A stretch of DNA of 64,000 bases from Chamaecrista fasciculata (GCA_003254925.1 QANZ01020236.1:62001-126000); one strand, 5' to 3'; shown: positions 48,601-59,901, counted from the stretch's first letter. Numbers and translations: made by a program. The notes: a model not told the origin generated them from the sequence alone.

Positions 48601-49982
48601 AAACAAACATAATAACATGCAAGGAAAACACCATTTTAAATGATAATATATTGTTTACCACAGTTCTTAGAAAAAGAAGATACATGCTCTTCAGGCCATA
48701 AAAAAGAAAAAGAAGATACATGCTCTTACTTGTGGAATAATCTGTGAATATCAAGATCATTCTCACGCAGCTTTGGGCCTGTGCTGTACCATCCCACAAC
48801 ATGCTCCTTGGCTAAAAAGGGGCACAAGGGAATGAAAGTTATTGGTGCAGTTAACATATATCAAAATCCTTAGACAAGAATGAATATACACAATATTTTT
48901 TTAATGCAAGATTACCATTTATTCTCTTAAACATAGAAAACATGGATTCATGGTAATTGTGGTCAAGGAACCAGATGCTCGGGTCCTTGTCATCTTCCTC
49001 AAATGGCACTGAAAAAAGGAATGATCCATCAGAATTACGGCTCAGGAATTACAGAAATCAATGAAGTAAAACAAAAGGGAAAAAAAAAGATCCCTATTCT
49101 CCAATGGCCTAATGAATATGCCCTTCGCGAGTTAATGTGCATGTCAACTAAGAAAATCAACAGAGCAAGATATACAAATAAGAATCAACAATTGAACACT
49201 CATATTTGCAAAAATTAACGATGCCCAATCTTAGTGTGCCCAAACGCAGGTGTGGTCTGCTTACAACTGAATTGGGTAGTCAATAGAAGAGAAATAATAA
49301 TCAAAGCCATCATTGTATCCACTGACTCCTCAATACAAGAGAATCCACGTTTAGAAAGAAAAAAATAACAAGGCCAATAATATCCATTTGACATGAACAA
49401 AATGTAGCTATTAAGATAGTTATAATTATAAAATTTGAGGAATGCCGATACTGACATTAATTTTTGATGAGTCTATTTGCCCTAATCCCAATCTTAAAAG
49501 ATGGGTTCAACGCAATTTGTTTTTTCCAATTCATAATCCCCAATCTCAACGCAAAACAAAGCAAATCAGGTGTTCCTAATTACATTGAATTATTTCTAAA
49601 CGAATAATACTAACTATTATATCCAAAACCCAAACCCTAATTCTCCTTATTTAACTAGAGAAACATCAAATCCAAACATTTTCCGCTCCCCCTAAGCTCG
49701 AAAAGTAAAATTTACACAACATAATATACCCATAAAACCTCAGAGCAACCAAATCCAAGAGTCAAAGTTTTGAAATTGAAGAAATGGGCACTAACCTGCG
49801 TAACTGTTGCTGACATCGACGGTGCCCTTGAAGGAACTACCGAGCAAAACTCCGACGACTCGCTTGCGAGTGTCCTTAGCGACACGATTGTAGTTGTCGA
49901 CGATGCTGAGAAGAACCAGTGGATGAACAATGACCTTCTCGATGGGCCTCGATGATATTTGCTGAGATTTGATAACGTCCAT
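45606..49982 (-). CDS. RPN8: 26S proteasome regulatory (lid) subunit RPN8 / PSMD7, 310 aa, 10 exons
   Basis: Exons on the minus strand: 49982-49796, 49008-48916, 48811-48730, 48307-48211, 48063-47988, 47869-47811, 47502-47380, 46182-46125, 46024-45939, 45677-45606, with GT..AG borders and an unbroken frame (933 nt with TGA). The protein begins [20 protein letters not shown]. The MPN domain covers about residues 10-145; at the JAMM metal site it has [13 protein letters not shown] (from residue 100) instead of an H-x-H motif, as expected for the non-catalytic MPN subunit that pairs with the deubiquitinase RPN11. The C-terminal helices (about 180-300) match RPN8's lid-assembly region. Length matches plant RPN8 (about 308-310). 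The frame's longer upstream ATG (49994) is not used in the family. Intron 7 contains a poly-A run with six Ns (46268-46273), so its length is uncertain. Confidence 0.96.
46244..46297. repeat. poly-A run with six Ns in RPN8 intron 7
   Basis: A homopolymer of A interrupted by NNNNNN marks an unresolved assembly join. It lies wholly in the intron and does not affect the coding sequence. Confidence 0.9.
47571..47720. mobile_element. MITE-like inverted-repeat element in RPN8 intron 6
   Basis: Left end 'gggtatatttagattgtgga' and right end 'tcctcaatccaaccatatcc' are inverted, and the middle 'cttgatttaaatataaatcaag' is a palindrome. About 150 bp, non-coding. Similar in design to the element in TRM7 intron 5 (a GGAT-type end). 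Confidence 0.65.
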
Positions 49983-50304
49983 CTCGAAAATCACAGATTT
50001 CTCTCTCGCCTCCTCAAACCCTTTTTTCTTTCTTGCTTGCTTCTCCTTTTTCTCTTTCTCTCCCTTGGGTAGCTCTGTTCTATAAGCAAAGAATAAAGAA
50101 GGTTAGGAGTACTCTTCTACTTATATAATTATAATACTCATTGAGGAAAAAAATTAAAAAAAAAAAAATTAGTTTAGCGGTAAGAATTTTAAATAATTGA
50201 AATTGGATTATAAGTTTATCATCGGGTTAGTTCATAATGCAAAGTTTCTTTTAGGGATATGGATACAATAGATTTTGAGCCAATAAAATTATGACACGTA
50301 AAAG
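49983..50304. promoter_or_regulatory. 5'UTR and promoter region of RPN8 (minus strand)
   Basis: Immediately upstream of the start codon the plus strand is pyrimidine-rich (50010-50075, with TTTCTCTTTCTC), i.e. a purine-rich leader on the mRNA strand. No TATA box stands out. AT-rich sequence follows up to the hAT-like element. Confidence 0.45.
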
Positions 50305-50993
50305 TAGGGGTGTTCGCGAGCTGAGTTTAGGGCGGGTTGGTTTAGGCTGGAATTTTTTTAGAGCGGGTTGGGTTGGGTTGGGTTTTGAGAAAAAAAATAT
50401 TTCAGCCCAAGCCAAACCAAACCAAACAGTAGCAGGTTGGGTTGGGTAGGCTGGCGGGCTGGTCCATTCCAATTTGCAAACAATATTTTTTTTAAATATA
50501 TACTTGACTTTACAATTTTTTAATCTTACAATTTTTTCATATTGAATTTTGATAAATAAAATTTCTTATTATCATGATTCATGAATTAATAATATGATTG
50601 AAAGTTATATATACTCATCTAAAAAAAGTTGAAGTTGACGTATAGGAGTTGAACTTGATTAATTGAGAGTGAAGTCACTAATACAACGTTAAGGTTAATG
50701 GGAAAAAGTAGTTCAAGAGTCATATATATATATATATATAAGATATTATAATGATATTAACTATTATATATTTATATATAACTATTAAAATTAAAAAATA
50801 AAAAAAATAAAATGGCGGGCTCGCGGGTTGTATTGGGTTGAGCGGGTTCAGAATTCTGAAAACCCGCAGCCCAACCCAAACCACTGCGGGTTGGAAATTT
50901 TCAAACCAAACCAACCTGCCAGCCTAAACAAAACCAACCCAAACCTGCGGGTTGGGTTGGTTTTGGCAGGTTGGCTCGAACCGTTGAACACCC
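50305..50993. mobile_element. non-autonomous hAT-like element, GGGTTGGGTTGG family
   Basis: Left end TAGGGGTGTTCGCGAGCTGA and right end 'ggctcgaaccgttgaacaccc' match, as inverted repeats, the ends of the element at 27676-28256; inner words are GGGTTGGGTTGGG and CCAACCCAAACC. The right tip lacks the final CTA and is followed by a repeated 'aaacctgcgggttgggtt', so this end is damaged and no target duplication is visible. Confidence 0.75.
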
Positions 50994-51531
50994 AAACCTG
51001 CGGGTTGGGTTAGGTAAATGCTGAAAAATAAAAAAAAAAAATTTAAATTTTTTAACTAATCAAAACTGTGTATGATTGTACGGAGTCACATCACTAGTTA
51101 CATACAACAAACTTTTGTTCTGGTTGCTTTTAAATGAATTATGTTTCAGGCCTAAAAAAAAAACTTTTGTTCTGGTTTTTTTGTGGTAATATACTTCATT
51201 TCGGTAAAAAAAAAAACTCTTCTATGTGTCATAATCTTATTAGTTCATGACTCATTGTATTTCATGTCCTAAAACAAACTTTGCATCATAATCTAACCTA
51301 TTAATTAAACCATAAATCTATTATATGTTACAACCATAGCTCCCCTTCATTTTTGGAAACATTTTTCAATAATTACTAATTATTAATACATGGTCCCTAC
51401 TATTTAATCAACATATCCACAAATTTCGTACATAATTATGCAATTTATATTTATTATATTTGTCAAAACTGCACGGAATATTGTTAATCCCTTAAAATCT
51501 GAACTAATTAACCATATTTTATACTAAGGGC

Positions 51532-51557
51532 TTTGCGTGCCTTAACGGGCACGCAAA
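51532..51557. repeat. hairpin motif, copy 1
   Basis: The arms TTTGCGTGCC and GGGCACGCAAA pair around a TAAC-type loop with one mismatch. The surrounding 'atactaagggc' and 'atatgtatataa' are shared with copy 2. Confidence 0.7.
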
Positions 51558-51959
51558 TATGTATATAAAATAAATAAGGGACTAAATCGTTAACTTAGTA
51601 AAGAAAGAGAGACCAAATAGTAAATTTTCTCTTATTTTTGATTTCATAGACTATAGTTTTAAACATGGACGACCAGAAAGGGGTGGAGCCATATAATATA
51701 AGATTTAAGCCGTATATTAAAATGAAATACATATTAATTTCACCAATGTTAATGCCTAAAATTTCGGATTTAAAAACAATATATTAACATTCAAATTAAT
51801 TAACTTTTTTTAAAGAAATAAAGTTATGAGTTTAATCTGATATATACTCATCTCTTTCTCTATCACTCTCAACTATTTTCTCAACAGACAAATCAATTCT
51901 GACTGTCTGAAACTGTAGGATTCGGAGATGGAGTATTTACAATATAGTATACTAGGGGC

Positions 51960-51985
51960 TTGGCGTGCCCTAACGGGCACGCCAA
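51960..51985. repeat. hairpin motif, copy 2
   Basis: The arms TTGGCGTGCCC and GGGCACGCCAA pair perfectly over 11 bp around a TAAC loop. Flanks 'atactaggggc' and 'atatgcatgtaa' match copy 1. Compared with copy 1, the third pair changed from T-A to G-C on both arms. Confidence 0.75.
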
Positions 51986-53287
51986 TATGCATGTAACGTT
52001 TGAATTGATTTAAAGTTAAAGATTATATTAAAATTTTATATTGATAAAAGAGTAAGTTTGGGACCAATTTGAGAAATTGTACAAATATGTAAGACTCATC
52101 TAAAATAAATNATTATTATTATTATTATTATTTTGGGGTGATCTGAAAGTGATACATGCAGTTGACGAACGTGTACACCTTGGAAAAAACATCGACTCAG
52201 ATCTCTTCTTCTTCCCGTTTCTTCTACATTCTTGTGTTTCACTATGTGTTTTGTTGTAAATTTGTTTGGAAGCGGTTTCTGCATCCTGATTTAGTGGCAC
52301 AATATGATTACATATTTTCATATTTATATGGGATACTTGGGATGAGCATTTGAATGTTGAGGTGTGAGTATTTGATATGTCATAATTTTTTTTTCCTCAA
52401 GGCTTATTTTATATGTTGCTTCTCATTTCAATTGCAGATATTTAAAACTGGTCAGAAAACATGGCTTGGAGATTTCACGGTCAGGTTTGAAACCTAACAA
52501 ATTGAAAGATTAACATGGAAAATAGGAATCCTATATCAGTTTTGTTTTCTTTGTGGTGTATGTTTTCTAACAGATTTTGGTATCAACTATTTTTTCTTTT
52601 TCTTTCTTTTTTTTCATTCCAGTAGAGAAAGAGAGGAGAAACAAGGATGATGAATTTTAAGGTGACTTGTGAGCCCTATGTATGTTATTTATGGTTAAAT
52701 GTGATGCAATTAGCAATTAACCATCTTTAATATTGACTTAGTGTAGACGATGAAAGATTTTACTCTCCCACGACCTGCAGCGACCTTTCTTCCTCAGAAA
52801 CAGAGGAAGTGAGAATAATGAGAAGTTGAAGACTATTTTGCTTCTCATTTCAATACTATTGCCACTATTTAAATCTCGCGATTTGAATTAGTTGATACTT
52901 TTTAAAACAAATTTCTGATTAGTATATTATATATATATATATATATTTCGTTTTGTATAATTAATTTACTTATATATTATGATATGCTTTTTAGTTTTTT
53001 ATATTATCAAATCATTTAAAATACCTTATGATATGTTTTCTGTTTGTTAGCAAGACCATATTCATGGATAAGACTTGATTGAGCTTTTACACCAATTTTA
53101 TATCCAACCGCTTGCTCTTCATCATGCCTCAAACTCTAATCAAAATGAGAAGTTAAAGTGTTAAACTTGAATGCATAAGAAATCCCACCAGGTCTTGACA
53201 ACATTATGTAATCCGAAATTTAGAAATAGCCCAAACAGTGAAAACTAAAAAGACCCCCAAAAAAAACATGATGGTCATCAATCTCAC

Positions 53288-53994
53288 CTTGTAGACAACT
53301 CCATAACCTCCACCAATTCTACTAGATGGATGAAAATCTCTTTTTGCTGATCTCAACGAGTTATAATTAAAAGTTTTAGTTGCAATTGCTGATCACCAAC
53401 AAACAAATAAACCATACATAACAAAAGAAATCACTGAATGTAGAATTCTGCAGAAGAAAGCCATAAATGCAGTTTTATATCTCAGCATTGCGAAATTAGA
53501 CTATATTGAACACAACTTGTTATAGTCTCTAAGAGTGATATTTTGAAAGACATAGTTTGAGAATTAATCTCCCGTTATTTTCCCCTCCAGTTTTCAACTT
53601 TCCAAACAATGAAGAGATATCTTCATCCCCATCCCCAATTCAAAGATAACATTCCGCCTCCATCTTGTGAGATCATATAAAAAGATACGATACAAACATC
53701 TCCATTTAATGGTATTCACACACTAATTATTCAACTCATTGTTGTTACAATTAAACAGATCATTTCAGGTTTTGTAGAGAAACTTTATCAGGCATTCAAA
53801 ACAGAGACAAAGTATTAAGAAAGACAGATAAATAAAATCACAAGATCAATAAACTCTACACTTTGACACACACATTTGATCAATCAGAGAAAATGAACAT
53901 CTTTATCATTATTGTACACACCATGTTCATCTGATTGGTCAGCAGGATCATTCTTTCCTTTACAACACAAGGCACCAAAGCAATTACCTATCAT
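53288..53994 (-). pseudogene. 5' fragment of a cytoplasmic receptor-like kinase (CRPK1/At1g16670-like)
   Basis: Two exons on the minus strand join in frame: 53994-53922 (starting ATG, MIGNCFGALCCKGKND..) and 53388-53288. Both keep GT donors, and exon 2 has an AG acceptor. The second ends with a kinase subdomain I: NYNSLRSAKRDFHPSSRIG then GGGYGVVYK, that is Y-x-x-L-x-x-A-T-x-x-F followed by the Gly-rich ATP loop. The N-terminal Gly-Asn-Cys-Phe and Cys-Cys suggest lipid modification in the intact family, which is involved in cold and other stress signalling. No exon for the VAVK lysine, HRD or DFG motifs is found downstream (53287 to 51000), so this is a truncated gene. It could in principle be transcribed as a short product of about 58 residues plus read-through. 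Confidence 0.72.
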
Positions 53995-55374
53995 TGCTAT
54001 ACTTACTGCTACAAAATCCTCTTACTGCATTTACTCATCAAAATCAACATGCATTCAATTCAAAAACCCATTGAAGCGTGCTAAAGAACATGATTCTCCC
54101 AACATTGTTGTTGAATAGCTGTAACACCCAAAACCTTGGAAGCAGGGGCTCTAAAAATGTTGAAAAGATGACTATTTTTCATCCAAGCAGAGGATAATCA
54201 GCAAACCCTTGATAGGTTTTTTCAGATGGAAGAAGTATATGCTTGAGAGAAGCGTGCAAGTCCATAAATGGATAAGAAAATTGGAAAATGAAGGTATGAA
54301 GTAAAGGCAACAAACTCAGGGAGTAAGGGAAGGTGAACTGTGAAAGCCACTGATTTTTCTTTGATTAGGTTGACACCATATAATGACCTTTATTATAAAG
54401 GTCGGCTTTATTTAAGTGTGTCTTGAAAGTCAGATTTTCCCTACTCATACACAATGCAAGAACTGGGACGGCACCACCATAATTCCCGCTCAAGTATGCC
54501 CTTGGATATAATAAAGCAAGTTAAGCATATATATTATTGCAATTGGATAATCAATCATAGTCCCAGCAAACTCAATATGTTAAATTCTCTTACATTTTAA
54601 GAGGTTGGAAGAGAGGAGAGGAAATGGGGGTGGTTCCAGCCAGTCACAGCAAACTCAATATATATGGATGTTACAACCCCCCACAAAAATATGCATAGCG
54701 ATCTTGTGTACAAAGAATTTGGAACTCCACTTCCATTAGCGTAGTTCTTGTTGGTAGCCCTGGACTCCTTAGTTGGCATTACGATGGCAGCTGTTTAAAT
54801 GCTTGAATTCAAATAAGTGTATCGTCTTTGGCTTCAGCTAAAGGATGTCTGGGGCCTCAATTGGGTGCTAAGAAACAGGGTCACCAAAACAAGGACATAA
54901 CAAAATGTGGGGTGTTTAAATGCAACTTAAGTTTGATACAGTCAATATGTTGTTCCCGTGATTCGCAAAAGATTTATTCCAATAAAGCTGTGGCTCAACA
55001 AAAAGGTAGGCACCTCCAAGTTTATGATTGACAGTTCCAAGAAGTGGTGTGCAAGACTAGAATGAATATACCAAGTTATCTGATATTATCCTTAAACAAA
55101 GTAGCATTTCGAGAAATCAAATGTACAGAAACGACTTCAATTTTGGCTTCCATAAAGATTATGGTCCATCACAAATTATACCGCATTTAAATGGTCACCC
55201 GCTTTGTGCTGATAGAACTCAGAGCCTTATCCAACACTACAGTCAGTTAACAAGGAAGAAAAGTCACTACTGCACATGCAAAAGATCTGTTGCAAATTCG
55301 AGGAACTACAATGAAAAACAAAAAAGAAGGAGCCAGTCTGAGACCAAATTCTCATACCCATAACAATTCCGTGA
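53995..55374. other. intergenic region and 3' flank of the BTB gene
   Basis: No further gene. The part just below 55374 should hold the 3'UTR of the BTB gene. The sequence at about 53995-54400 would be the old promoter and 5'UTR of the kinase fragment. Confidence 0.5.
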
Positions 55375-56802
55375 TCACAATACTGAAATTGCTCCAGAAG
55401 AATGAGAACTCTCCCAAACTTCAATTCCTTCAACATTTTCCCTACTAATAAACAGCCTATCACCACCGCCTTCAATTTTCGTGATAATCCCTCTCTCTGA
55501 ACTCTCCTTTTTATCCACAAAATTTCTTCTATACAAGCCCTCAGCTTCATCACTTGCTTTCTCAACTCCATTTTTCATCTCTCCAAGCATGGACCAAACT
55601 TCTAAATCTCCCTCTCTACCCACAAACACTTGCCTCCTGTAACAATGAATCACACTGCTGCTCACTCCACCTATGTTCACCAAGCTTGGGTTCTTCTCTT
55701 TCAAATAAATCCACGGATCATCCCCTAAATGCCGCATATCCGCCATTCCCAAATCCCCGGATTTAGAACAGAGCTTGAACAGAGTCATGCCTTCCACATC
55801 AACACCAACGCACGCAAACGAATCCCCAAATCTACTGGTTCTACCTGCACCTGGCTCGTTTGTCTCCCACACCACTTCACCAGACCTTGGATCCCACAAC
55901 CTGATAAACCCCGCATACCCAAATGCACCACTCGTGACTGCACTTCCGACCACCACGCCGATCTCCGGCACCCAAGTCAGCGTGTCCGGAGCCATCTGCT
56001 TTGCCTGATTACCAGATTGCCTACCGATCTCAGACACAATCTGGAGCTTCGTTTTGTCTACTTCCAGTATACAATTCTCTCTATGTGGACAATCAAACGC
56101 AGCAAAAACTGAATTAGAAGATCCAGTTAGTGCACTTACTCGGGCCTTGAAGATACGAGGATCCGAAGGATCAGTCCAATGAACCGACCCAACATTGCGG
56201 CCATTGGAGAAATCGTAGAAGTGTAACCCCGAGCTAGATCCACATCCTACAGCCGCAATCTCCGGCCAAACTCGGCAAATCGAATCGATTTCATCCAAGT
56301 GACTTCGTACCGTTCCGGCATGGCTGAGATTCCAATCGTAGCTAGAAATCTGCCCACCGTGCGCGATCCAAACGGATCCATCGTCGGCGGAGGCAGTGAA
56401 AGTGGAAGACAAACCTTCGGACGCCGGACGAATCGTGGCGACGACGGAGGCGTCGATTCCGTCCAACGGCGGCGGCGCCATAGCCGACTTGAATTGAGCT
56501 TCGATGCCGTAGTACAAAGCCTCATCGGCGAGTTCTTGCTTGGAGAATCGGCGAGCGGTGGAGGGAACACGATTGTTGCGGAGGAGAGAGAGAAGGACGG
56601 AGAAGATTTCGGGGTCACGGTCTATGAAAACGGGATTATGGTCATCGGCGTCGCGATGAGAGAGAGCTGCGAGAAGCGAATCGGGACCGCCGGAACGGAG
56701 GGTGGTAACCGTCGTCTCGAAGAGCTTTCCGCCGACGTTAAGCTTGATACGGTCGTCGCTACGGTGGGTAACACCAGTAGTATCGGAAGTTTCTGCCTCC
56801 AT
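55375..56802 (-). CDS. BTB/POZ (T1-type) protein with C-terminal beta-propeller-like region, 475 aa, intronless
   Basis: A single exon from ATG (56802) to the stop at 55375. After a short Thr-rich leader, a T1/KCTD-type BTB domain starts at about residue 19 ([19 protein letters not shown]) and runs to about 115, with the typical [12 protein letters not shown] and DEALYYGIE segments. The rest (about 115-475) matches plant At5g41330/At2g24240-type proteins: IWIAHGGQ-like, [34 protein letters not shown] and [13 protein letters not shown] blocks that look like degenerate WD repeats. By family knowledge such proteins are candidate CUL3 E3-ligase adaptors, with the propeller as substrate-binding part; the specific target is unknown. 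Length is typical (about 440-475). The antisense frames inside it are shadows. GC content is higher than in the flanks, as expected for a real coding exon. Confidence 0.93.
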   Translation of the reverse strand: MEAETSDTTGVTHRSDDRIKLNVGGKLFETTVTTLRSGGPDSLLAALSHRDADDHNPVFIDRDPEIFSVLLSLLRNNRVPSTARRFSKQELADEALYYGIEAQFKSAMAPPPLDGIDASVVATIRPASEGLSSTFTASADDGSVWIAHGGQISSYDWNLSHAGTVRSHLDEIDSICRVWPEIAAVGCGSSSGLHFYDFSNGRNVGSVHWTDPSDPRIFKARVSALTGSSNSVFAAFDCPHRENCILEVDKTKLQIVSEIGRQSGNQAKQMAPDTLTWVPEIGVVVGSAVTSGAFGYAGFIRLWDPRSGEVVWETNEPGAGRTSRFGDSFACVGVDVEGMTLFKLCSKSGDLGMADMRHLGDDPWIYLKEKNPSLVNIGGVSSSVIHCYRRQVFVGREGDLEVWSMLGEMKNGVEKASDEAEGLYRRNFVDKKESSERGIITKIEGGGDRLFISRENVEGIEVWESSHSSGAISVL

Positions 56803-56887
56803 TAATGGTCTCGCTTCTTTGATTCTGAGTTTACCTTGGACGAATTGGGAAATTTAAGAAATTAAATAAAACTAAATAAAATAAAAA
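56803..56887 (-). promoter_or_regulatory. short 5' flank of the BTB gene, next to a MULE
   Basis: Only 85 bases separate the BTB start codon from the end of the Mutator-type element at 56888 (its target duplication is 56879-56887). The native promoter must therefore lie beyond the element or within it. Confidence 0.5.
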
Positions 56888-57165
56888 GGCAAAGTCTTAT
56901 TTTGGTCCTTCAGTTATGCTTAATGTTTTAAATTGGTCATTCGGTTATTTTTCGTTCTATTTTGGTCCCTCAGCTTTCCAAAATGTTGCACCGTTAATCC
57001 TTCAGCACTTTCCATCCACTTTTTCCGTTAAAAAAAAAAAAGAAAATTAAACTTCCACCCTCTAAAAATTTTAATTTTTTACATTAAGGTCATTTTCTAC
57101 TTATTATATATCATCATCATCTTCTTCTTATACACAACACCAACACAACACCAACACGGTTGTCG

Positions 57166-57166
57166 C

Positions 57167-57226
<60 letters not shown>

Positions 57227-57599
57227 TTCTTCTTCTTCTTCTTCTTCTTCTTCTTCATTATCATCATCTCTTCTTCTTCTTCTTTTTCTTCCTGTTGTTC
57301 CTCTTGCTGTCGTCGTCTCCGCTGCCGGTCATCTTCTCTAGCGAACTTTCTTGCGAGATACACGCCGGCTCCAACGACTACGAAAACTCTTAACTCAAGG
57401 TTTTTTACCTATGAGTTCAATGACGATCTCTATTTTGTGAAAAAATGATCGAAAGTCTAGAAAATTACATAGTCACCGAAAAATTACACAATCACCGAAA
57501 ATCATGTTTTCAATCATTTGTTCATAAAATAGAAGCCGTCATTGAACTCATGAGGTAAAAACACCTTGGGTAAGAAGAAGAAGAAGAAGAAGAAAAAGA

Positions 57600-57680
<81 letters not shown>

Positions 57681-57700
57681 GAGATTATGATGATGATGCT
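57166..57700. repeat. large foldback: (TCA)n/(TTC)n arm against (GAA)n/(ATG)n arm
   Basis: A (TCA)n run (57166-57227) followed by (TTC)n (57228-57255) is mirrored by (AAG)n and (ATG)n (about 57569-57680). Inside, 'caaggttttttacctatgagttcaatga' is mirrored at about 57536-57570 ('tcattgaactcatgaggtaaaaacacctt'), so the whole segment can fold into a long hairpin. The poly-Ser/poly-Ile frames here are microsatellite translation. Confidence 0.85.
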
Positions 57701-57985
57701 GTTGGAGTTGCTACTTAAAAATAAGATAAACAACTGAAACAAGAACAAACTGTTAGTAATATAAAATGCGTGGTCCTGGGCTGAGGCACAAATATCTCAC
57801 TTTCTTTAAGGTAATTCATGTCTCCTACAAGTTGATTTAGTTATATCACCCGATGTAGTGGGTATATAGACGCGTTACCTTCAAGATACAACAGCCTAGT
57901 ACTCGCCTGTTTGATTTATCACCCCTGCACTAAAGTGATAGATATGGCTCGCACTCCCACACATATGTTAACATAATATTTTTTT

Positions 57986-59330
57986 AGGCAAAACACCATT
58001 TCATGCCCCTAACGTTTGCAGTGATTTTCAGTTATGCCCCTAACGTTTCATTTTGTTCAGGCATGCCCTCAATGTGCAACCAACGTTTCAATTATGCCCT
58101 CAATTTTGACTCAATGCACATGTGGCAATTTTTTTTGCTTATGTGTCATTTTTTTTGTCTGACTTGATTACGTGGCATCATGACTGGGCATTCTTTTTTT
58201 TTTCACCTTGGCATGATGAATGAATTTACATTTTTGAACATAAAAATTGTATAAACTAGCAAATCAGTCCCTCGATTTACATTTTTCATCATCTTCATTC
58301 ATTTTAGTCCCAAATCCTCAAAATAAAATTGTAAAGTGTTCCGAAACTCTTCCAAACATTCCAATTTAGTCCTTAAAAGTATTAAAAACACTAAAACCTA
58401 AACCCTAAAATCCAAACTATAAACCCTAAACCCTAAAACATAAATCCTAAAAAATCTAATTTGAGCAATTAGGTCTCTCACCCATTCTTATCCCATTATT
58501 CTCTATTCCCCCTCTTTTTCATCATCTTCATTCTTTTTAGTCCCAAATCCTCAAAATAAAATTTCAAAGTGTCCCCAAATTCTTTCAAATATTTCAATTT
58601 AATCCTTATAAATATTAAAAACCCTAAAATCCTAAACCTNCTCTATTCCCCCTCTTTTTCATCATCTTCATTCTTTTTAGTCCCAAATCCTCAAAATAAA
58701 ATTGCAAAGTGTCCCCAAATTCTTCCAAATATTCCAATTTAGTCCTTATAAATATTAAAAACCATAAAATCCTAAACCTCAAAACCCTAAACCTAAACCC
58801 TAAATTATGAATAAAATATCTTTTTGTTAAAAAAAAAAAGCTGTGGTTTTGAATGAAATTAATATTAGGCAAAACACCCTTTCATACCCCTAACGTTTGC
58901 AGTGATTTTCAGTTATGCCCTTAACGTTTCATTTTGTTCAGACATGCCCTCAATGTGCAACCAACGTTTCAATTATGCCCTCAATTTTGACTCAATGCAC
59001 ATGTGGCAATTTTTTTTGCTTATGTGTCATTTTTTTGTTTGACTTGATTACGTGGCATCATGACTGGGCATTCTTATTTTTTTTTTCCACCTTGGCATGA
59101 TGACTGGATTTACATTTTTGAACATAAAAATTGAGTAAACTAGCAAATCAGTCCCTGGATTTACATTTTTCATCATCTTCATTCATTTTAGTCCCAAATT
59201 CTCAAAATAAAATTGTAAAGTGTCCCAAAACACTTCCAAACATTTCAATTTAGTCCTTAAAAGTATTAAAAACCCTAAAACCTAAACTCTAAAATTCTAA
59301 ACCCTAAAACCCTAACCCCTAAACCTCTAA
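57986..59330. repeat. nested duplications with telomere-like tracts inside the MULE
   Basis: A block starting 'aggcaaaacacc.tttcat.cccctaacg' occurs at 57986 and again at about 58866, with several hundred bases of colinear match (unit about 880 bp). Within it, 'ttcattctttttagtcccaaatcctc' recurs at about 58300, 58530, 58660 and 59180. CCCTAAA-type words cluster at 58385-58450, 58755-58805 and 59270-59330. A single N at 58640 separates two near-identical ~140-bp stretches (58500-58639 and 58641-58780). Confidence 0.75.
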
Positions 59331-59901
59331 AAAAACCACTCTCTTGCAATTTGGTCCCTAGGTCCTCAAATTTATTAAATCAGAATTAAAAAAAATTGGA
59401 TGATTCACTTGGTGCTCTCACTACCCACAGGACTAGCTTTGGGGACTAGTCCAATTTTTTTTTAATTATATTTATAATAATATCCAACAGAAGCTGCTGG
59501 CGGGGATGGCGGCGGTGGCAGCCGGCAACAGTGGTAATGGTGGCGGTGGTGTTGTGTAGAAGAAGAAGAAGATGATATATAGTAAGTTGAAAATGACCTT
59601 AATGTAAAAAACTAAAATTTTTGGGGTGAAAGTTTATTTTTATTTTTATTTTTAACGGAAAAACTGGATGGAAAGTGGTGAGAGGGGCTAATGGTGCAAC
59701 ATTTTGGAAAATTGAGGGACCAAAACGAAACAAAAAATAACTGAGAGACCAATTTAGAACATTGAGCATAATTGAGGGACCAAAATAAGATTTTGGCCAA
59801 ATAAAAATAAAGGAACTTAGTTTTTATTATTTTTTAGCCTTTTAATAAAAAGAATATATCTTTTAATATTTTAAGTTGTCTTGAAATTATAATTTAATTT
59901 T

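Larger units (their letters stand above)
50994..53287. other. intergenic region with hairpin-bearing repeat motif
   Basis: AT-rich. It contains two copies of a GC-rich hairpin motif (listed separately), an ATT run with one N (52111-52131), an (AT)n run (about 52928-52946) and no gene that I can support. A block at about 53050-53190 on the minus strand reads as a plausible conserved stretch with frame interruptions, but I do not recognise it. Confidence 0.45.
56888..59798. mobile_element. Mutator-type element (2.9 kb) with internal foldback and nested duplications
   Basis: The left end GGCAAAGTCTTATTTTGGTC and right end 'accaaaataagattttggcc' are inverted repeats of about 230 bp, closely related to the MULE at 9149-12226. 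A perfect 9-bp duplication AAATAAAAA flanks it (56879-56887 and 59799-59807). There is no transposase. The interior holds a second palindromic unit at 57160-57700, telomere-like words, a duplicated block at 57986 and 58866, and one N at 58640. Confidence 0.9.

Noticed and set aside
53050-53190. Minus-strand block reading E-Q-A-V-G-Y-K-I-G-V-K-A-Q, possible exon after the kinase fragment
   Set aside because: It does not match any kinase subdomain that I know and is not in a clear frame with splice sites; left unassigned.
54597-55363. Several short open frames on both strands between the kinase fragment and the BTB gene
   Set aside because: All under 85 codons without motifs; the part next to 55374 is better read as BTB 3'UTR.
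56299-56805. 168-codon open frame on the plus strand over the BTB gene
   Set aside because: Antisense shadow of the well-supported BTB coding exon; same for 55729-56112 and 56247-56618.
57160-57748. Poly-Ser open frames on both strands
   Set aside because: Translation of TCA/ATG microsatellites in a foldback element.
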